The notes beneath the pieces were generated by a model. That model saw nothing but the letters and a program-made list of their open reading frames with translations, made no database searches and was not told the origin of the DNA. A stretch of 64,000 bases of DNA from positions 219,026 through 283,025 of the forward strand of contig PABH01000042.1 of NCBI GenBank assembly GCA_002702705.1, written 5' to 3'. This stretch comes from Anaerolineaceae bacterium. Its GTDB lineage: Bacteria > Chloroflexota > Anaerolineae > Anaerolineales > Anaerolineaceae. A program made the translations under genes and the position numbers. Below are positions 44,237 to 54,490 of the stretch, piece by piece; within the stretch, counting starts at the first letter, position 1; each line of letters starts with the position of its first letter.

Positions 44237-45310
44237 TTATGACTCACTAGCTTTTCGAATCATTTCTGCCATCATTTTTAAAGCACCGTCGTTTTTCCAT
44301 AAATTTATTTTCTTTTTACTAAACGCCGGGTATTTAACTTTTACCGTGGTTTCCCCTTTAACCGTATTAACTACGTATTGTTTTTCCAATGGCGCCAAGT
44401 CTGGTTGAAGATCATTGATCAAATCTGGTAAAACCAATAGGAACGCCTCATACCAGCGCAGCATAGTCGCGCTGGGACGGTAAATATCATCCGGTTTAAA
44501 TAACAAAGGGGTAGGAAAATGTTTTATTGAAGGAATCGATAGATGATGCTCATCTACAAGATCCATATCGTCAAAACTAATCATCGGGGGTGGATTGTAT
44601 AAAAAGACATGCCTGCCTTTGGTTGGAATCTTTGTGATTTTGGTAGCCAGTTCAACAAAAAATTGCTCCAGTTCATTTTGACTTTTAAAAACCGCAAATC
44701 CAAACTCCATACCACCACTGCCCATCAGGCTAACATAATATGGTTTGTTTTGCTCCCCAACCCAGACCCCAAGAATATCTTCATTATTAAGAATATCCCA
44801 GGGTTTTACTTCCCACAACTTAGTAGCATTTTTAAAAACACTGGATACAAGATCAAGTTTAACGCCGTGTTGATTAAGCAGCCCGGGTAGTGGAATTTGA
44901 CCCTGTAAAACAAAAGGCAGCAAATTCTCCACGATTTCATCCGTAGCTTTTTCTTGAGGATCATATATGGTTTTGATCTTCAACTCGCTTAACCTGGACT
45001 CCATTTCAACAGCCAGGGATTCATCTTCAAAATAAATAACCCGAGGTCGTTGAGACGTAATACTATTCCGTGCCGGTGTTACCATCGATTGGGTTAAAAA
45101 ATCATAAGCCTGGTTAGCTGCAGGTTTTTCCTTCATCAGGGTTAAGTTGATAATAGCACCTGTATCCAAATCAACAATAAAGATCATCCAGGGGCGATTG
45201 TACTCTTCCGGATCTTTATCATCTTTTAACCAGGCTGGAATTAACCGGAAGGCGGTGTACCAGTTTCCATTATGTTGAGGAAGGAATTTTAAAGTCTGTA
45301 CAGAGGGCAT
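44237..45310 (-). CDS. Unknown soluble protein (possibly DUF6930/DUF7309-like)
   Basis: A 357-residue cytosolic protein. Motifs include NRPWMIFIVDLDTGAIINL near 45, RVIYFEDESLAVEMESRL near 95, and LMGSGGMEFGFAVFKSQNEL near 215. I recall similar two-part alpha/beta arrangements in proteins annotated DUF6930 and DUF7309, but this is a tentative match. The start is set at 45310, preceded by TGGA; a GTG 5 codons upstream (45325) is the alternative. No partner gene is recognisable. Confidence 0.55.
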   Translation of the reverse strand: MPSVQTLKFLPQHNGNWYTAFRLIPAWLKDDKDPEEYNRPWMIFIVDLDTGAIINLTLMKEKPAANQAYDFLTQSMVTPARNSITSQRPRVIYFEDESLAVEMESRLSELKIKTIYDPQEKATDEIVENLLPFVLQGQIPLPGLLNQHGVKLDLVSSVFKNATKLWEVKPWDILNNEDILGVWVGEQNKPYYVSLMGSGGMEFGFAVFKSQNELEQFFVELATKITKIPTKGRHVFLYNPPPMISFDDMDLVDEHHLSIPSIKHFPTPLLFKPDDIYRPSATMLRWYEAFLLVLPDLINDLQPDLAPLEKQYVVNTVKGETTVKVKYPAFSKKKINLWKNDGALKMMAEMIRKASES

Positions 45311-45412
45311 AGATTTTCCAATCACAAAATTTTATATCCGATTAATAATTATAGTGTATTCGGAAGATTGTTTTTTATAAAGAAAAAGGCAGGTGATTTG
45401 ACAAACCGTTAT

Positions 45413-45445
45413 AAAAAAAGGCTGCCTTTGCAGCAGCCTTTTTTG
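45413..45445. terminator. Intrinsic terminator after the YegP gene
   Basis: GGCTGC and GCAGCC (45420-45425 and 45433-45438) form a stem between an A tract and a T tract, so it can act on both strands. It ends the YegP gene on the minus strand. Confidence 0.8.
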
Positions 45446-45456
45446 TTTGTACAAAA

Positions 45457-45789
45457 TTAGCTCAGTTCAACCAGTTCCGCATCAGGTGCGTTTTTCATTA
45501 CGGATTGAATACCGTTTTTGCAAGCCGCGTCAGAGGAATAAATTTCACTGCGGCCAATGACTTCTCCATTACCGGCTTTTAATACAAAATAGGGTTCTCC
45601 ATTTTTAGATTCCAATACCTCAAAACGTGATTCATTCACTGCATTTTTACGAACGGATTCAATTCCATTAACTGCCCCACTTTTGCTTTTGTATTGTTCG
45701 CTGGTAAGAATGATTTGACCGTTGCTTGCTTTTAAATTAAATAAATATTGTTCGTTTTTTAATTGTTTTAATTCGAATTTCCCTGCCAT
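45457..45789 (-). CDS. YegP-family protein with two DUF1508 repeats
   Basis: A 110-residue protein made of two tandem repeats of about 50 residues. Repeat one has YLFNLKASNGQIILTSEQY and AVNGIESVRKNA; repeat two has YFVLKAGNGEVIGRSEIY and CKNGIQSVMKNA. This is the DUF1508/YegP family, small cytosolic proteins of uncertain function that have been linked to stress or nitrogen responses in some bacteria. GGAG precedes ATG 45789. It is a single-gene unit with its own terminator. Confidence 0.93.
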   Translation of the reverse strand: MAGKFELKQLKNEQYLFNLKASNGQIILTSEQYKSKSGAVNGIESVRKNAVNESRFEVLESKNGEPYFVLKAGNGEVIGRSEIYSSDAACKNGIQSVMKNAPDAELVELS

Positions 45790-45919
45790 TGTTTTCTCCT
45801 ATCTAAGTTTATTTTATTAAATTGTAGACAAATTATCCTATAGTTCAACATCAATTGCCTTAATTGTATATGATTTTATGACAAAATAAAAATACCATAT
45901 CAAATTTGGGCCTCTGGGT

Positions 45920-48235
45920 TTAATGAAGAAGCATATAAAGTAATCCCTGTCCATTACTAAACGCCACGATCAAGCCAGCAAACACAACCGAAACCATTGT
46001 CATCAGTTTAATTAGGATATTTAAGGCAGGCCCAGACGTGTCCTTGAATGGATCACCAACCGTATCACCCACAACAGCTGCTTTATGTGCTAGTGAGCCC
46101 TTTCCACCAAACTTGCCCACCTCAATATATTTTTTGGCATTATCCCAAGCCCCCCCGGCATTGGACATGGTAATTGCCAATGAGAATCCGGTAGTTAACG
46201 TCCCCAATAATAGACCCAATACCCCAGCAATCCCAAACACGATACCTACCACCACCGGGATAATAATTGCAACCAGAGATGGGGCAATCATTTCACGTTG
46301 TGCAGCACCCGTGCTTATTTCAACACAGCGGGCGTAATCCGGCAAACCACTACCATCCATAATACCTTTAATTTCACGGAACTGACGCCGCACTTCAGCC
46401 ACCATACCTGTAGCAGCTCGACCAACGGCACGCATCGTCATCGCGGAAAAGAAAAAGGCAGTCGCAACGCCCGTAAATATGCCTGCCAAAACGGCTGGAT
46501 TAAAAAGTGAAACGTGATAAAAATCCATGAAGTTTTCAATCGTCATTTTGGCGACAGGGATTAATTCACCCCGCACCAATAAGGATTCAACACCTCTTAA
46601 TTCCGTTAACACCAACCGGATTTCTTCCATATACGCAGCTAATAACGCCATGGAGGTTAAGGCCGCAGAGCCGATTGCGAAACCTTTACCAATTGCCGCG
46701 GTTGTGTTCCCAACTGCATCGAGTTGATCGGTGCGCTCACGCACGATTTTATCCAAACCGGACATTTCCGCATTACCTCCGGCATTATCTGCAATCGGAC
46801 CGTAAGCATCGGTTGCGAGCGTGAATCCCAGAGTGGAAAGCATAGCCACGGCTGCCATCCCGACCCCAAATAAACCCATCAGCAAATTATCAATGCCGCC
46901 CATTGTATAAAAGCTGATGATAATACCAACGACAACTGCCGCAACCGGAATACCACCAGATTCCATCCCTACAGCCATACCTTCGATCAGTGCCGTGGCA
47001 GAACTGGTTTCTGCCTGTGCGGCGATTTCACGGGTGGGGCCAAAGGCGTGAGAGGTATAATATTCGGTGACTTTACCTACAATCAACCCAACCGCTAAAC
47101 CAGTCAAAATACAGATCCATACTGCCAACCAATTTGGCAAGCCAAGCAGAAATAACATCGGCAAGGCCAAAATTGCGATACCTGCCGAACTGAAATATAA
47201 CCCACGGCTAAGAGCTTTAATGAGCTGCTCCTGATCAGCATCATCTTTTGCCCGCACCAAATAAATGGCGATCAGGGATAGCACGACCCCAATAGCAGCC
47301 AGAGCAATCGGAGCTGTGATATATAACAACCCCATTTCTAATTCTGTTTTTCCATTCATGAATAAATCAGTTGATAAGCCAATGGCGGCCACACCAAGCG
47401 CGGAAGTCGCTAAGATCGATCCAGCATAGGATTCATATAAATCCGCACCCATACCGGCCACATCACCCACATTATCACCAACGTTATCCGCAATTGTTGC
47501 CGGGTTTCGCGGGTCATCTTCGGGAATATTTTTTTCCACTTTACCAACCAGATCTGCTCCTACATCGGCTGCTTTGGTGTAGATCCCGCCACCCACCCTT
47601 GCGAACAATGCCTGGGTAGAAGCGCCCATACCAAAACTAAGCATAATGGCAGTGATTTGAGGTAGTGGATTCTCTGCCAGACTGATGAAATTATTTGGAA
47701 GCAAAACGGGGAAAACAAAATAAAGCAGCAAGAACCACAAAGCAATATCAAGTAAAGCAAAACCGACCACGACAAAACCCATCACAGCACCGGACCGAAG
47801 CGCAATTTGTAAGCCACCATTTAAACTGGTTCGGGATGCGTTCGCTGTACGAGCAGAGGCATTTGTTGCTGCTTTCATGCCTATAAAACCACAGATTGCA
47901 GAAAAAACACCACCCGTTAAAAATGCAAATGGCACAATCGGGTTTTGCAGTCGAAAAAAGGACAATACCAGGAAAACAACAAATAAAATCACAAAAACCA
48001 ATCCAACGACACGATATTGTCGCTTAAGATAAGCCATTGCACCATCTCGTACAGCCTGTGCGATAAATCTCATCTGGTCTGTACCTTCGGAATGAGACAT
48101 CATTTGCCGGTAAAAGTGAACGGCAAATCCAAGTGCCAAAATAGCTGCAATGGGTGCCAACCACCACCAAAGGGGTAGCGCACTTCGAGAAACGAAACGG
48201 TCTATCATGACAGCAAAAGAAAATAACCCCGTCAT
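45920..48235 (-). CDS. hppA: Membrane-bound proton/sodium-pumping pyrophosphatase (K+-dependent type)
   Basis: A 771-residue integral pump that hydrolyses pyrophosphate to move H+ or Na+ across the cytoplasmic membrane. The active-site signature [20 protein letters not shown] is present, with further acidic motifs ([25 protein letters not shown]). [10 protein letters not shown] has Ala at the position where K+-independent enzymes have Lys, so potassium dependence is predicted; Na+ pumping cannot be excluded. Length is near the family's 700-770. The start at 48235 is preferred because GGAGG lies 11 nt before it; ATG 48253 has no SD. Confidence 0.93.
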   Translation of the reverse strand: MTGLFSFAVMIDRFVSRSALPLWWWLAPIAAILALGFAVHFYRQMMSHSEGTDQMRFIAQAVRDGAMAYLKRQYRVVGLVFVILFVVFLVLSFFRLQNPIVPFAFLTGGVFSAICGFIGMKAATNASARTANASRTSLNGGLQIALRSGAVMGFVVVGFALLDIALWFLLLYFVFPVLLPNNFISLAENPLPQITAIMLSFGMGASTQALFARVGGGIYTKAADVGADLVGKVEKNIPEDDPRNPATIADNVGDNVGDVAGMGADLYESYAGSILATSALGVAAIGLSTDLFMNGKTELEMGLLYITAPIALAAIGVVLSLIAIYLVRAKDDADQEQLIKALSRGLYFSSAGIAILALPMLFLLGLPNWLAVWICILTGLAVGLIVGKVTEYYTSHAFGPTREIAAQAETSSATALIEGMAVGMESGGIPVAAVVVGIIISFYTMGGIDNLLMGLFGVGMAAVAMLSTLGFTLATDAYGPIADNAGGNAEMSGLDKIVRERTDQLDAVGNTTAAIGKGFAIGSAALTSMALLAAYMEEIRLVLTELRGVESLLVRGELIPVAKMTIENFMDFYHVSLFNPAVLAGIFTGVATAFFFSAMTMRAVGRAATGMVAEVRRQFREIKGIMDGSGLPDYARCVEISTGAAQREMIAPSLVAIIIPVVVGIVFGIAGVLGLLLGTLTTGFSLAITMSNAGGAWDNAKKYIEVGKFGGKGSLAHKAAVVGDTVGDPFKDTSGPALNILIKLMTMVSVVFAGLIVAFSNGQGLLYMLLH

Positions 48236-48380
48236 AAGCTGTAGTACCTCCATGTAATTGGGAAATTTGTTTTGGGTAGATCGTTTTTATTATTAATGAA
48301 TATCGTTATTATAACGAAATTTTTTTGTATTCCGAATAAATGTAAACCTTAAAGATAAATAGTATTCAATTGGTATAAAA

Positions 48381-48830
48381 TTATTTTAAAACAAGAAAAT
48401 GAGTAGCCCCGTTCAGTTTTGTTGTTTTTTGAAAACCAAGTTTTTCGTAAAAAAGACAGCCTGTTTCCGTCAATGTTCTTAAGGTGAGTACATGAAAACT
48501 TAATCTTGCTTCCTTAATGATCTGATTTATTAGAAGTGATCCAATACCCAAACGTCGAACTTGATTAAGAACATATACATGCCTAATACGACCAGTAACA
48601 TTGTCTGATGAATATGGATCTCTATTTAATCCCCCAATGCCAACCATTCTTTTTTGAAAATAAACAGCAAATAAAACTTCACCTGGTTTATCGAAGCGGT
48701 TTTTTCCATTTTCATACTCAGTTATCAGCTTGTTGATTAACTGGAAACCCTCATTTTCGCTTTCCACTTGAAATGGCAATAATTCCCCCAAAGGCAGCTT
48801 GTTAATTTTTACCACGCTGATATCATTCAT
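48381..48830 (-). CDS. GNAT-family N-acetyltransferase
   Basis: A 149-residue acetyltransferase. The RHVYVLNQVRRLGIGSLLIN segment contains the acetyl-CoA-binding Q/R-x-x-G-x-G/A motif (RRLGIG), followed by TLTETGCLFYEKLGF, the usual C-terminal strand and helix. VYFQKRMVGIGGL is the preceding strand pair. Substrate unknown; small-molecule or protein amino groups are both possible. No clear SD is seen before ATG 48830. It is a lone gene. Confidence 0.85.
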   Translation of the reverse strand: MNDISVVKINKLPLGELLPFQVESENEGFQLINKLITEYENGKNRFDKPGEVLFAVYFQKRMVGIGGLNRDPYSSDNVTGRIRHVYVLNQVRRLGIGSLLINQIIKEARLSFHVLTLRTLTETGCLFYEKLGFQKTTKLNGATHFLVLK

Positions 48831-49038
48831 TCGTTAAGTATAATTCAACACAAAAAGCTTTAGCGAGGGGAAATATTAATTTGCTTTTTAAATTAAAACA
48901 GCTGTCAAGTTACCTTTTCGTATGCTTACTCATTGGCAACTTGTTATAAAAGACACCATACCAATCCCATAACATTGATGGCTATGGTTTTCAACCAAGT
49001 TTGCTGCTTCTAAAAAATGTGGCTTCTTAAAAAGTTTA

Positions 49039-49760
49039 TTATGGTAACGCAGATATAAAAACGATTCCCGAGATGACATCAATGGAATTCACCAAAACAT
49101 GAACAATGATACCGATTAAAAGGCTCTTCTTTTTTACGGCATACGCCAAAGGTAACATACCCAACGTACGGGTAATGATCATCCAAGGGGTAAATACGTG
49201 ATAAAGGGCAAATAAGAAGCTGTGAAAAAGTAAACTCGCTTTTCCCGGCACCCTGGGCAGCAGATAACCTCGAAAATAAAACTCTTCCGTTAAGGGACCT
49301 AAAACAGCACCAAAGACAAAAACAAACAGATAGGTAAGAATCAATTTTGATTTTTCAAATCCGGGTTCTAAACCACTTTGTAGATCAGGTATCCAAAAAA
49401 ACAGGCTTGATTTTAAGAAATGATCAACTGTTTTAAGAGGGTAAAGATCAAACCAACAACAATAAAAACACCAACAACCCAAAGCACTGCTTGCCAAAAT
49501 GAGATTGGTTTCCAATATTGGATTACGCCTTTAAGTGTATATCGGCCCGTAGATTTTTTACCCTGATATAGTAAAAAACCAAGTTGAACAGGAATCAAGA
49601 CAAATACAACAGCCAACATTAATGCGAAAATTGAGGGAAAACCATTATTGATGAGGGGGGCTCGCACTAAAAAATAAAAAATCCCAATGAATATTCCTGG
49701 AAAAATATGATAAATAATCGACTGAACCCAAGTATGTTTTTCGACATAATTTTCTTGCAT
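49039..49760 (-). pseudogene. CPBP intramembrane metalloprotease, frameshifted
   Basis: Two overlapping frames make one CPBP/CAAX-protease-like protein. The upstream frame (49760 to 49413, 115 residues) gives the first helices and ends FTLLKQLIIS. The downstream frame (to 49039) contains the family motifs EEFYFRGYLLPR, HSFLFALYH and HVLVNSID. Adding one base in the A run at plus positions 49431-49434 would join them into a protein of about 240 residues, the normal length. This may be a real mutation or a sequencing error. AGAGGTG precedes the first ATG. If intact it would act on prenylated or leaderless peptide substrates. Confidence 0.85.
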
Positions 49761-50015
49761 AACACCTCTTATTAAATTTGAATGAAGCAGGGATACATAG
49801 ATTTTATATAGCTTAATTATATTCCAATCCCGTCAAGTGAATTAATCGGATTGTTATAAAAATACAGGGTTATTCCCAGAGCAGCGTTGTAAGAAGTTAT
49901 GGGGTTAGAAAATTGGTTTACTGATAAATGGAAAAGCTATATTGAAAAGTGGAATTCGGTTTTGATATGCCCGTGCTATAATCAAACAAATTTTAACCGG
50001 TTGTGAGGTAATGGA

Positions 50016-50633
50016 ATGATAATTACATTAATGGGCATGTCAGGGACAGGAAAATCATATTGGTCACAAAAAATGGGGACCGTAGGATTTAAACGGTACG
50101 GATGTGATGACATGATTTCCGAACGACTGTTAAAAAAATTAAATATTGAAAACAAAGATACCTTTGAAATGCACGCCTGGGTTGGTTTTCCTTATGAAGA
50201 CACCCATGCTGAAAGAGCCGAGCTGTATTTTGAAACCGAAATCGAAGTGATGCAAGAAATTGTAGATTTACTTTCAAAGACGGATCACAAAACAAATATT
50301 GTAATCGATACGTCAGGCAGTGCAATTTACACCCCGCCATCGTTAATGGAAAAACTTGGCCACCTTAGCAAAATGATCTACCTGGCGGTAACCCCCGAAA
50401 TGATCAACACGATGCTCAACAAATATTTACAAAAACCAGTCGCGGTGTTATGGAATGGCATGTTTGAACAACGGGAAGGAGAAACCATTTCCGAATCTTT
50501 TGCACGTTGTTATCCAAAATTATTATCTAGCCGTGAAGAACTGTACCAAAAATACAGCCATCAAATCATTGGTCCCGAAATTCATCGATCAGCTTCGCTC
50601 ACGGTTCAATCCTTTATCGAGGCTATTCAATAA
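50016..50633 (+). CDS. P-loop kinase-like protein, unknown substrate
   Basis: A 205-residue protein with Walker A GMSGTGKSYW near the N-terminus and the DDMISERLLKKL segment that resembles shikimate-kinase-type nucleoside or metabolite kinases. A second conserved-looking stretch is NIVIDTSGSAIYTPPSLMEK near 97, followed by HLSKMIYLAVTPEMI. The gene starts with ATG 50016 after GTTGTGAGG. The closest assignment is an AAA/P-loop kinase superfamily member; the substrate is unknown. It is convergent with the next gene. Confidence 0.75.
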   Translation: MIITLMGMSGTGKSYWSQKMGTVGFKRYGCDDMISERLLKKLNIENKDTFEMHAWVGFPYEDTHAERAELYFETEIEVMQEIVDLLSKTDHKTNIVIDTSGSAIYTPPSLMEKLGHLSKMIYLAVTPEMINTMLNKYLQKPVAVLWNGMFEQREGETISESFARCYPKLLSSREELYQKYSHQIIGPEIHRSASLTVQSFIEAIQ

Positions 50634-50646
50634 GGAAAAGAGATTG

Positions 50647-50675
50647 ATAAAAGAATGCTAATTACATTCTTTTAT
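50647..50675. terminator. Putative bidirectional terminator
   Basis: An 11-bp perfect inverted repeat (ATAAAAGAATG and CATTCTTTTAT) with a 7-nt loop lies between the convergent kinase-like and frameshifted genes. The stem is A+T-rich and the T run is within the stem, so efficiency is uncertain. Confidence 0.55.
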
Positions 50676-50694
50676 TGTTCGTTGAAATATTGGT

Positions 50695-51245
50695 TTAAAC
50701 ATTAATGCATTCAAGTGGAATTGGGCTCCAAACCTGTGCTTCAATATACCGTTCGGGACCTTTTTCCCCTGCCGGATTCCATTCTTGCGGCAGTCCATAA
50801 TCAAAAATCAGCTGGGGTAATTCACTTAATGTATACACTTGTTTACGATAAGGTTTACCATCACTATATCTCATAGTGGGAAATGAATCACCATACGTAA
50901 AACTAATCTGCGAAGGACAAAAATCCTTCAGTGGAAGATGAATTTCTTGCCCTTCCAAATACCACGCCAAAACCCAGGAACATTTTCCCAGCACAAAATA
51001 GTGCGGGTACATCAACTGTGGCTTGCCCCCTTTTTTAATAAATAAAGAGCGAAGCTGCTCTTCTAATTCTCTACGGATCGAAAGATATGCCTGCTGACGC
51101 TGGCTTGCAAAACGGTTGTTTTCACTGCGGATTTGATCCAAAATTCGTTCTGCATCTTCAATTGGCAGCATGGCAAACTGGAAAATGGCTTGCTGTTTTT
51201 CTCATAATAATGTGTAAGGAAATCAGGAATGTTAAGAGAATTCAT
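50695..51245 (-). pseudogene. Conserved unknown protein, frameshifted
   Basis: The frame from 51245 gives MNSLNIPDFLTHYYEKNS, which continues in another frame starting at 51171 as MLPIEDAERILDQIRSE. From memory, a conserved bacterial family starts with FLTHYYE...PFxxLxxL and continues with an A-x-x-IL helix and FASQR. Joining the two frames with one added base near plus 51169-51173 gives about 183 residues matching that pattern. Later segments include YPHYFVLGKCSWVLAWYLEG, SFTYGDSFPTMRYSDGKPYR and ERYIEAQVWSP. Function unknown. Either a real frameshift or a sequencing error. A GNAT gene lies 12 nt upstream. Confidence 0.75.
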
Positions 51246-51257
51246 AAATTTACCTTC

Positions 51258-51767
51258 TTATGTTCGTTTATAAACAAATTCCTCTACTTCACAACCACGG
51301 CCTTGAGCATAACCTTTATCTTCACTATCCTTTAAAAACTCATTTTTTTCTAAAACCCGTTGGGAACCAAGATTGTCTTTTGCAACCCGCGCATATAACG
51401 GGCGCGTTTTGATCTGAGTCAGAAATATGGTTAATGCCCGGGTCGTTACTCCTTTACCCCAAAATTCTTTGCCAATCCAATAGCCCACAGACGGTAATCC
51501 AAACAATATAAATTGTTCAATATGTCCGGCAATTTTTCCATCAAATAAAATGGTTTGAATATGAATGCTGTCGTCTTTCATGATTTTGCGCCAATGTGAC
51601 ATAAACTGCCGAACATTGGTCGGATCCTCGGTCGTGAAAGCAGCCATAAATATTGCTGCGGGATCAGATTGTTGGGTAAAAAACTCGGGTAAATCAGTTT
51701 TTTGGACATCCCGAAGATTAACGCTGTTTTTTGAAAAATTTTCTTGTTTAATTTGGTTAGTATTCAC
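51258..51767 (-). CDS. GNAT acetyltransferase (RimJ/RimL type)
   Basis: A 169-residue acetyltransferase. VGYWIGKEFWGKGVTTRALT holds the acetyl-CoA-binding loop (WGKG), and LYARVAKDNLGSQRVLEKNEF is the characteristic RimJ/RimL C-terminal segment with the N-x-x-S-x-x-x-L-E-K motif. Such enzymes acetylate N-terminal amino groups of ribosomal proteins or small molecules. GTG at 51767 is the start, with AAGGGA upstream. It sits 12 nt before the frameshifted gene, on the same strand. Confidence 0.9.
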   Translation of the reverse strand: MNTNQIKQENFSKNSVNLRDVQKTDLPEFFTQQSDPAAIFMAAFTTEDPTNVRQFMSHWRKIMKDDSIHIQTILFDGKIAGHIEQFILFGLPSVGYWIGKEFWGKGVTTRALTIFLTQIKTRPLYARVAKDNLGSQRVLEKNEFLKDSEDKGYAQGRGCEVEEFVYKRT

Positions 51768-52007
51768 AGAATAATCCCTTTAGAAAAGCAAACGGATTAT
51801 TATATTTTACTTGTTTTCAAGATAACAGATAAATCGCTCATCAACTGATTGATATTTAAACCCAACAATTACAATTCCATGTCGGCAAAATTCTACTTAG
51901 ATGAGATGGTATGGGATTTTATTAACACCAAAAGGCGGCTGCAATATTTGATAAATACGTATTCTTTATTGTAAAAATAAATTAATCAACAAAAATTTGA
52001 GAAATGA

Positions 52008-53312
52008 TTAGTCCTTTAAGATGATCGGAATAAACACCTGCTGATTTATTGTCCATAGTCGGGCATAAATGTGGCGATATATGGTTGGATCACCCGTTGA
52101 ATCACCTTCGTATGTGATAAGGAAATTATGGTTTCCTGCTGCCACAGCACCATTTTCGTTATCCCAAAATCCTGCAGGAGATACCTCAAAACTCGCATTG
52201 TTAGGACTATCCCAATAAACTGCGTTTAATGAAGTGCCATTCGTCTCAGTTGTCTGCCATGTCGTCAGATATCCAATGCCGTCACTTGTTATGGATGGTA
52301 ACGTTTCATCATTTAATGTAATCGCAATTAAATAGGATATACCCCATGAGTCATTGCCATTAAAGTCCAACTTCTTTCCATAAATATCATAATCTGATGC
52401 TTTTAGAGTTTCCCATACCACAGCATAACTAAATTTTCCATTGGATGCGATCGCCGGATGATTTTCATCTCCCGGGTCATTTGAAATTAAAATCGCTCCG
52501 GGCGGATCAATGACAGAATTGGCGGCATTAACTCGTAAGCCATACACATCGTTGCCGGTTGTCGCTTGTGTATAGGATCGAACAAAAACTACAAAATATT
52601 CATTAGTGACAGGGTTATAGATGATATCTGCTTGTTGAGGATAGGATGAGGTTGTTAAAATACGTCCCGTGATGACATCACCATTGGCATCTAAAAGCAT
52701 ACTTGATACATCTACCGGCAAGGATGTAGTCGTATCCATTGCATTCCAAATAACCATATATTCATTTTGAAGGCTATTCCAGGCTACACGTGGAGTCCAA
52801 AATGAACGGTTTGGCCAGGTAATAATTTGAAATTCCGGATTTAAATACGCACCATTCCAACCGATTGTTCTTCCCCATATTTCGTAGGCGGAACCATCTC
52901 CATTAACATCAAACATCCAAACAACCAAATATTCATCATTGGTACTGTTATAGGCTACAGCAGGTTGAAATTTGCTCTTAATCCCGGTTGCCACACTGAA
53001 CCAACTTAATAGGTCTCCGTTTGCATCCACCCTTCTGGCATAAATATCACGACGACCATCCGGCCAGGTATTATGCCAAACAATCAAATATTCATCATGG
53101 TTGTTATTATATGCCACAGCAGGAAGGTAGCGGTCTGCTTCCGGAGTGGTAATCGTAGAAACAAGAATTTCTGGCCCTAATACGGTTTCCATCGACTTGA
53201 TCATATAAGGCGATTTTGAAACTTTTGAAACCGCACTCACCTCCCCACGGCTCTGGCTGAGTAAACATAATAACAAAAAGAAGAAAATAGAAATTAAATA
53301 GGGTCGTTTCAT
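52008..53312 (-). CDS. Secreted seven-bladed beta-propeller protein
   Basis: A 434-residue exported protein. The signal peptide covers about residues 1-27 (a hydrophobic core after MKRPYL). Seven repeats of about 55 residues follow, each with A-V-A-Y-N-x3-D-E-Y-L-V-V-W and a G-N-G/Y-A-R-x-V-D-x-N-G strand pair: VAYNNNHDEYLIVWHN, VAYNSTNDEYLVVWMF, VAWNSLQNEYMVIWNA, IIYNPVTNEYFVVFVR, IASNGKFSYAVVWET, ITSDGIGYLTTWQT and VAAGNHNFLITYEG. This predicts a closed propeller. AAGGAG precedes ATG 53312. The fold is clear; the ligand and role are not. No sorting motif is visible at the C-terminus. Confidence 0.8.
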   Translation of the reverse strand: MKRPYLISIFFFLLLCLLSQSRGEVSAVSKVSKSPYMIKSMETVLGPEILVSTITTPEADRYLPAVAYNNNHDEYLIVWHNTWPDGRRDIYARRVDANGDLLSWFSVATGIKSKFQPAVAYNSTNDEYLVVWMFDVNGDGSAYEIWGRTIGWNGAYLNPEFQIITWPNRSFWTPRVAWNSLQNEYMVIWNAMDTTTSLPVDVSSMLLDANGDVITGRILTTSSYPQQADIIYNPVTNEYFVVFVRSYTQATTGNDVYGLRVNAANSVIDPPGAILISNDPGDENHPAIASNGKFSYAVVWETLKASDYDIYGKKLDFNGNDSWGISYLIAITLNDETLPSITSDGIGYLTTWQTTETNGTSLNAVYWDSPNNASFEVSPAGFWDNENGAVAAGNHNFLITYEGDSTGDPTIYRHIYARLWTINQQVFIPIILKD

Positions 53313-53625
53313 GATAGGTCTCCTTTTCTGAGGTAAACCACCAACGACCACATGATTGTATTAAGTTTATTCCAATGGCAGATCAAAGAAAAAATGATTT
53401 GAAAATACGTAAGAGATTTTATTGCCAACAGAAAGGACAAATAAAATCCTAAACCAATGAAAGTAACTTTAAGTCCACAACCCGGTAACCAATAAATATT
53501 AACAATAATATCAAATCCCATCCTCGATCAAATGAATGGTTACATTATCTATAATACCTATTGTTTATTTGTTTAGTCAAGAATTAAATTGAAGGAATTA
53601 AGAATAAATTGGGTTCATGATCTTC

Positions 53626-54318
53626 TTAAATTTCCAGAGTCCAAATTCCGGTGCATTCCGGCACAATTAATGGATTCTCTGGCAGTGCAGTTTGGATCAT
53701 TTCCTCTCCAAAGAAAAAACTGATCAGGTTATCTCGTTCAGCGATGGAAGTAAACTGATAATCTGTCCGAATCCAGCTTCGGGAAAAGTCAAGTTCATCC
53801 AAAAACTGAAGATAAGGAACTAGTTTTTTGGGCGGATTTGGTCTGGTTTCTCCCGTCCCGAGGCTTTCCAACAGAATAATTTTTCCACCGGGTTTTAAAA
53901 TACGCCGGAATTCTTGTACGGCGTTGATCACTTCCGTCCGCCAGTTTTCATCACCCCACGTTGCTAGATAACACACACTCCAACCGGAAAAAACTAGGTT
54001 GACCGATTGATCTTGCACAGGCAAATGACGGTGATCAGCTACACCACAAAACCAGTTCGTGAAATTTGTTAATTTTAACTTTTGTTCTGTCACCTTGATC
54101 ATTGATTTGGATAGATCAAACGCTTTTATCGATTTCACCAATGGGGCCATCATATAGGATAATCTTCCCGTACCGCTGCCCGTATCAACCACATCTTTAC
54201 CTTTAGGTTCAGTAATTTCCATTAGGGCTTGCAGAATATTTCCGTGATAGTCTTCCCTATTAGTGAGTGATTCGTAGGAAAGCGCTTGTTTTTGATAGGT
54301 ATATTTGTGGTCTGGCAT
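53626..54318 (-). CDS. Class I SAM-dependent methyltransferase
   Basis: A 230-residue methyltransferase with the Rossmann-fold motif I VDTGSGTGRLSYM, motif II around AFDLSKSMIKV, and motif III ILKPGGKIILLESLG. An acidic residue follows strand 2 (KAFDLS), the usual SAM ribose contact. The N-terminus YTYQKQALSYESL suits small-molecule methyltransferases of the UbiE/COQ5 or malonyl-ACP type. Substrate unknown. AGGTGA precedes ATG 54318. It stands alone between the propeller gene and the lipid kinase operon. Confidence 0.88.
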   Translation of the reverse strand: MPDHKYTYQKQALSYESLTNREDYHGNILQALMEITEPKGKDVVDTGSGTGRLSYMMAPLVKSIKAFDLSKSMIKVTEQKLKLTNFTNWFCGVADHRHLPVQDQSVNLVFSGWSVCYLATWGDENWRTEVINAVQEFRRILKPGGKIILLESLGTGETRPNPPKKLVPYLQFLDELDFSRSWIRTDYQFTSIAERDNLISFFFGEEMIQTALPENPLIVPECTGIWTLEI

Positions 54319-54490
54319 AAGTCACCTTTTTAAATTATTTCATCTCATTATATATGTAATCCTATGCTATACTTTCCTTTCGCCGAGGCTTTCATATCAG
54401 AAAAACACAGCATAAAAAAATCAACACATACCCATCGATATGGGATACTATCGGTTAAGATTTTAAACCTGAAGGAAACAATCATACAAT

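Noticed and set aside
53309..53521. A 70-residue hydrophobic frame on the minus strand
   Set aside because: It overlaps the leader and start of the propeller gene and has no SD; its hydrophobic look comes from T-rich sequence.
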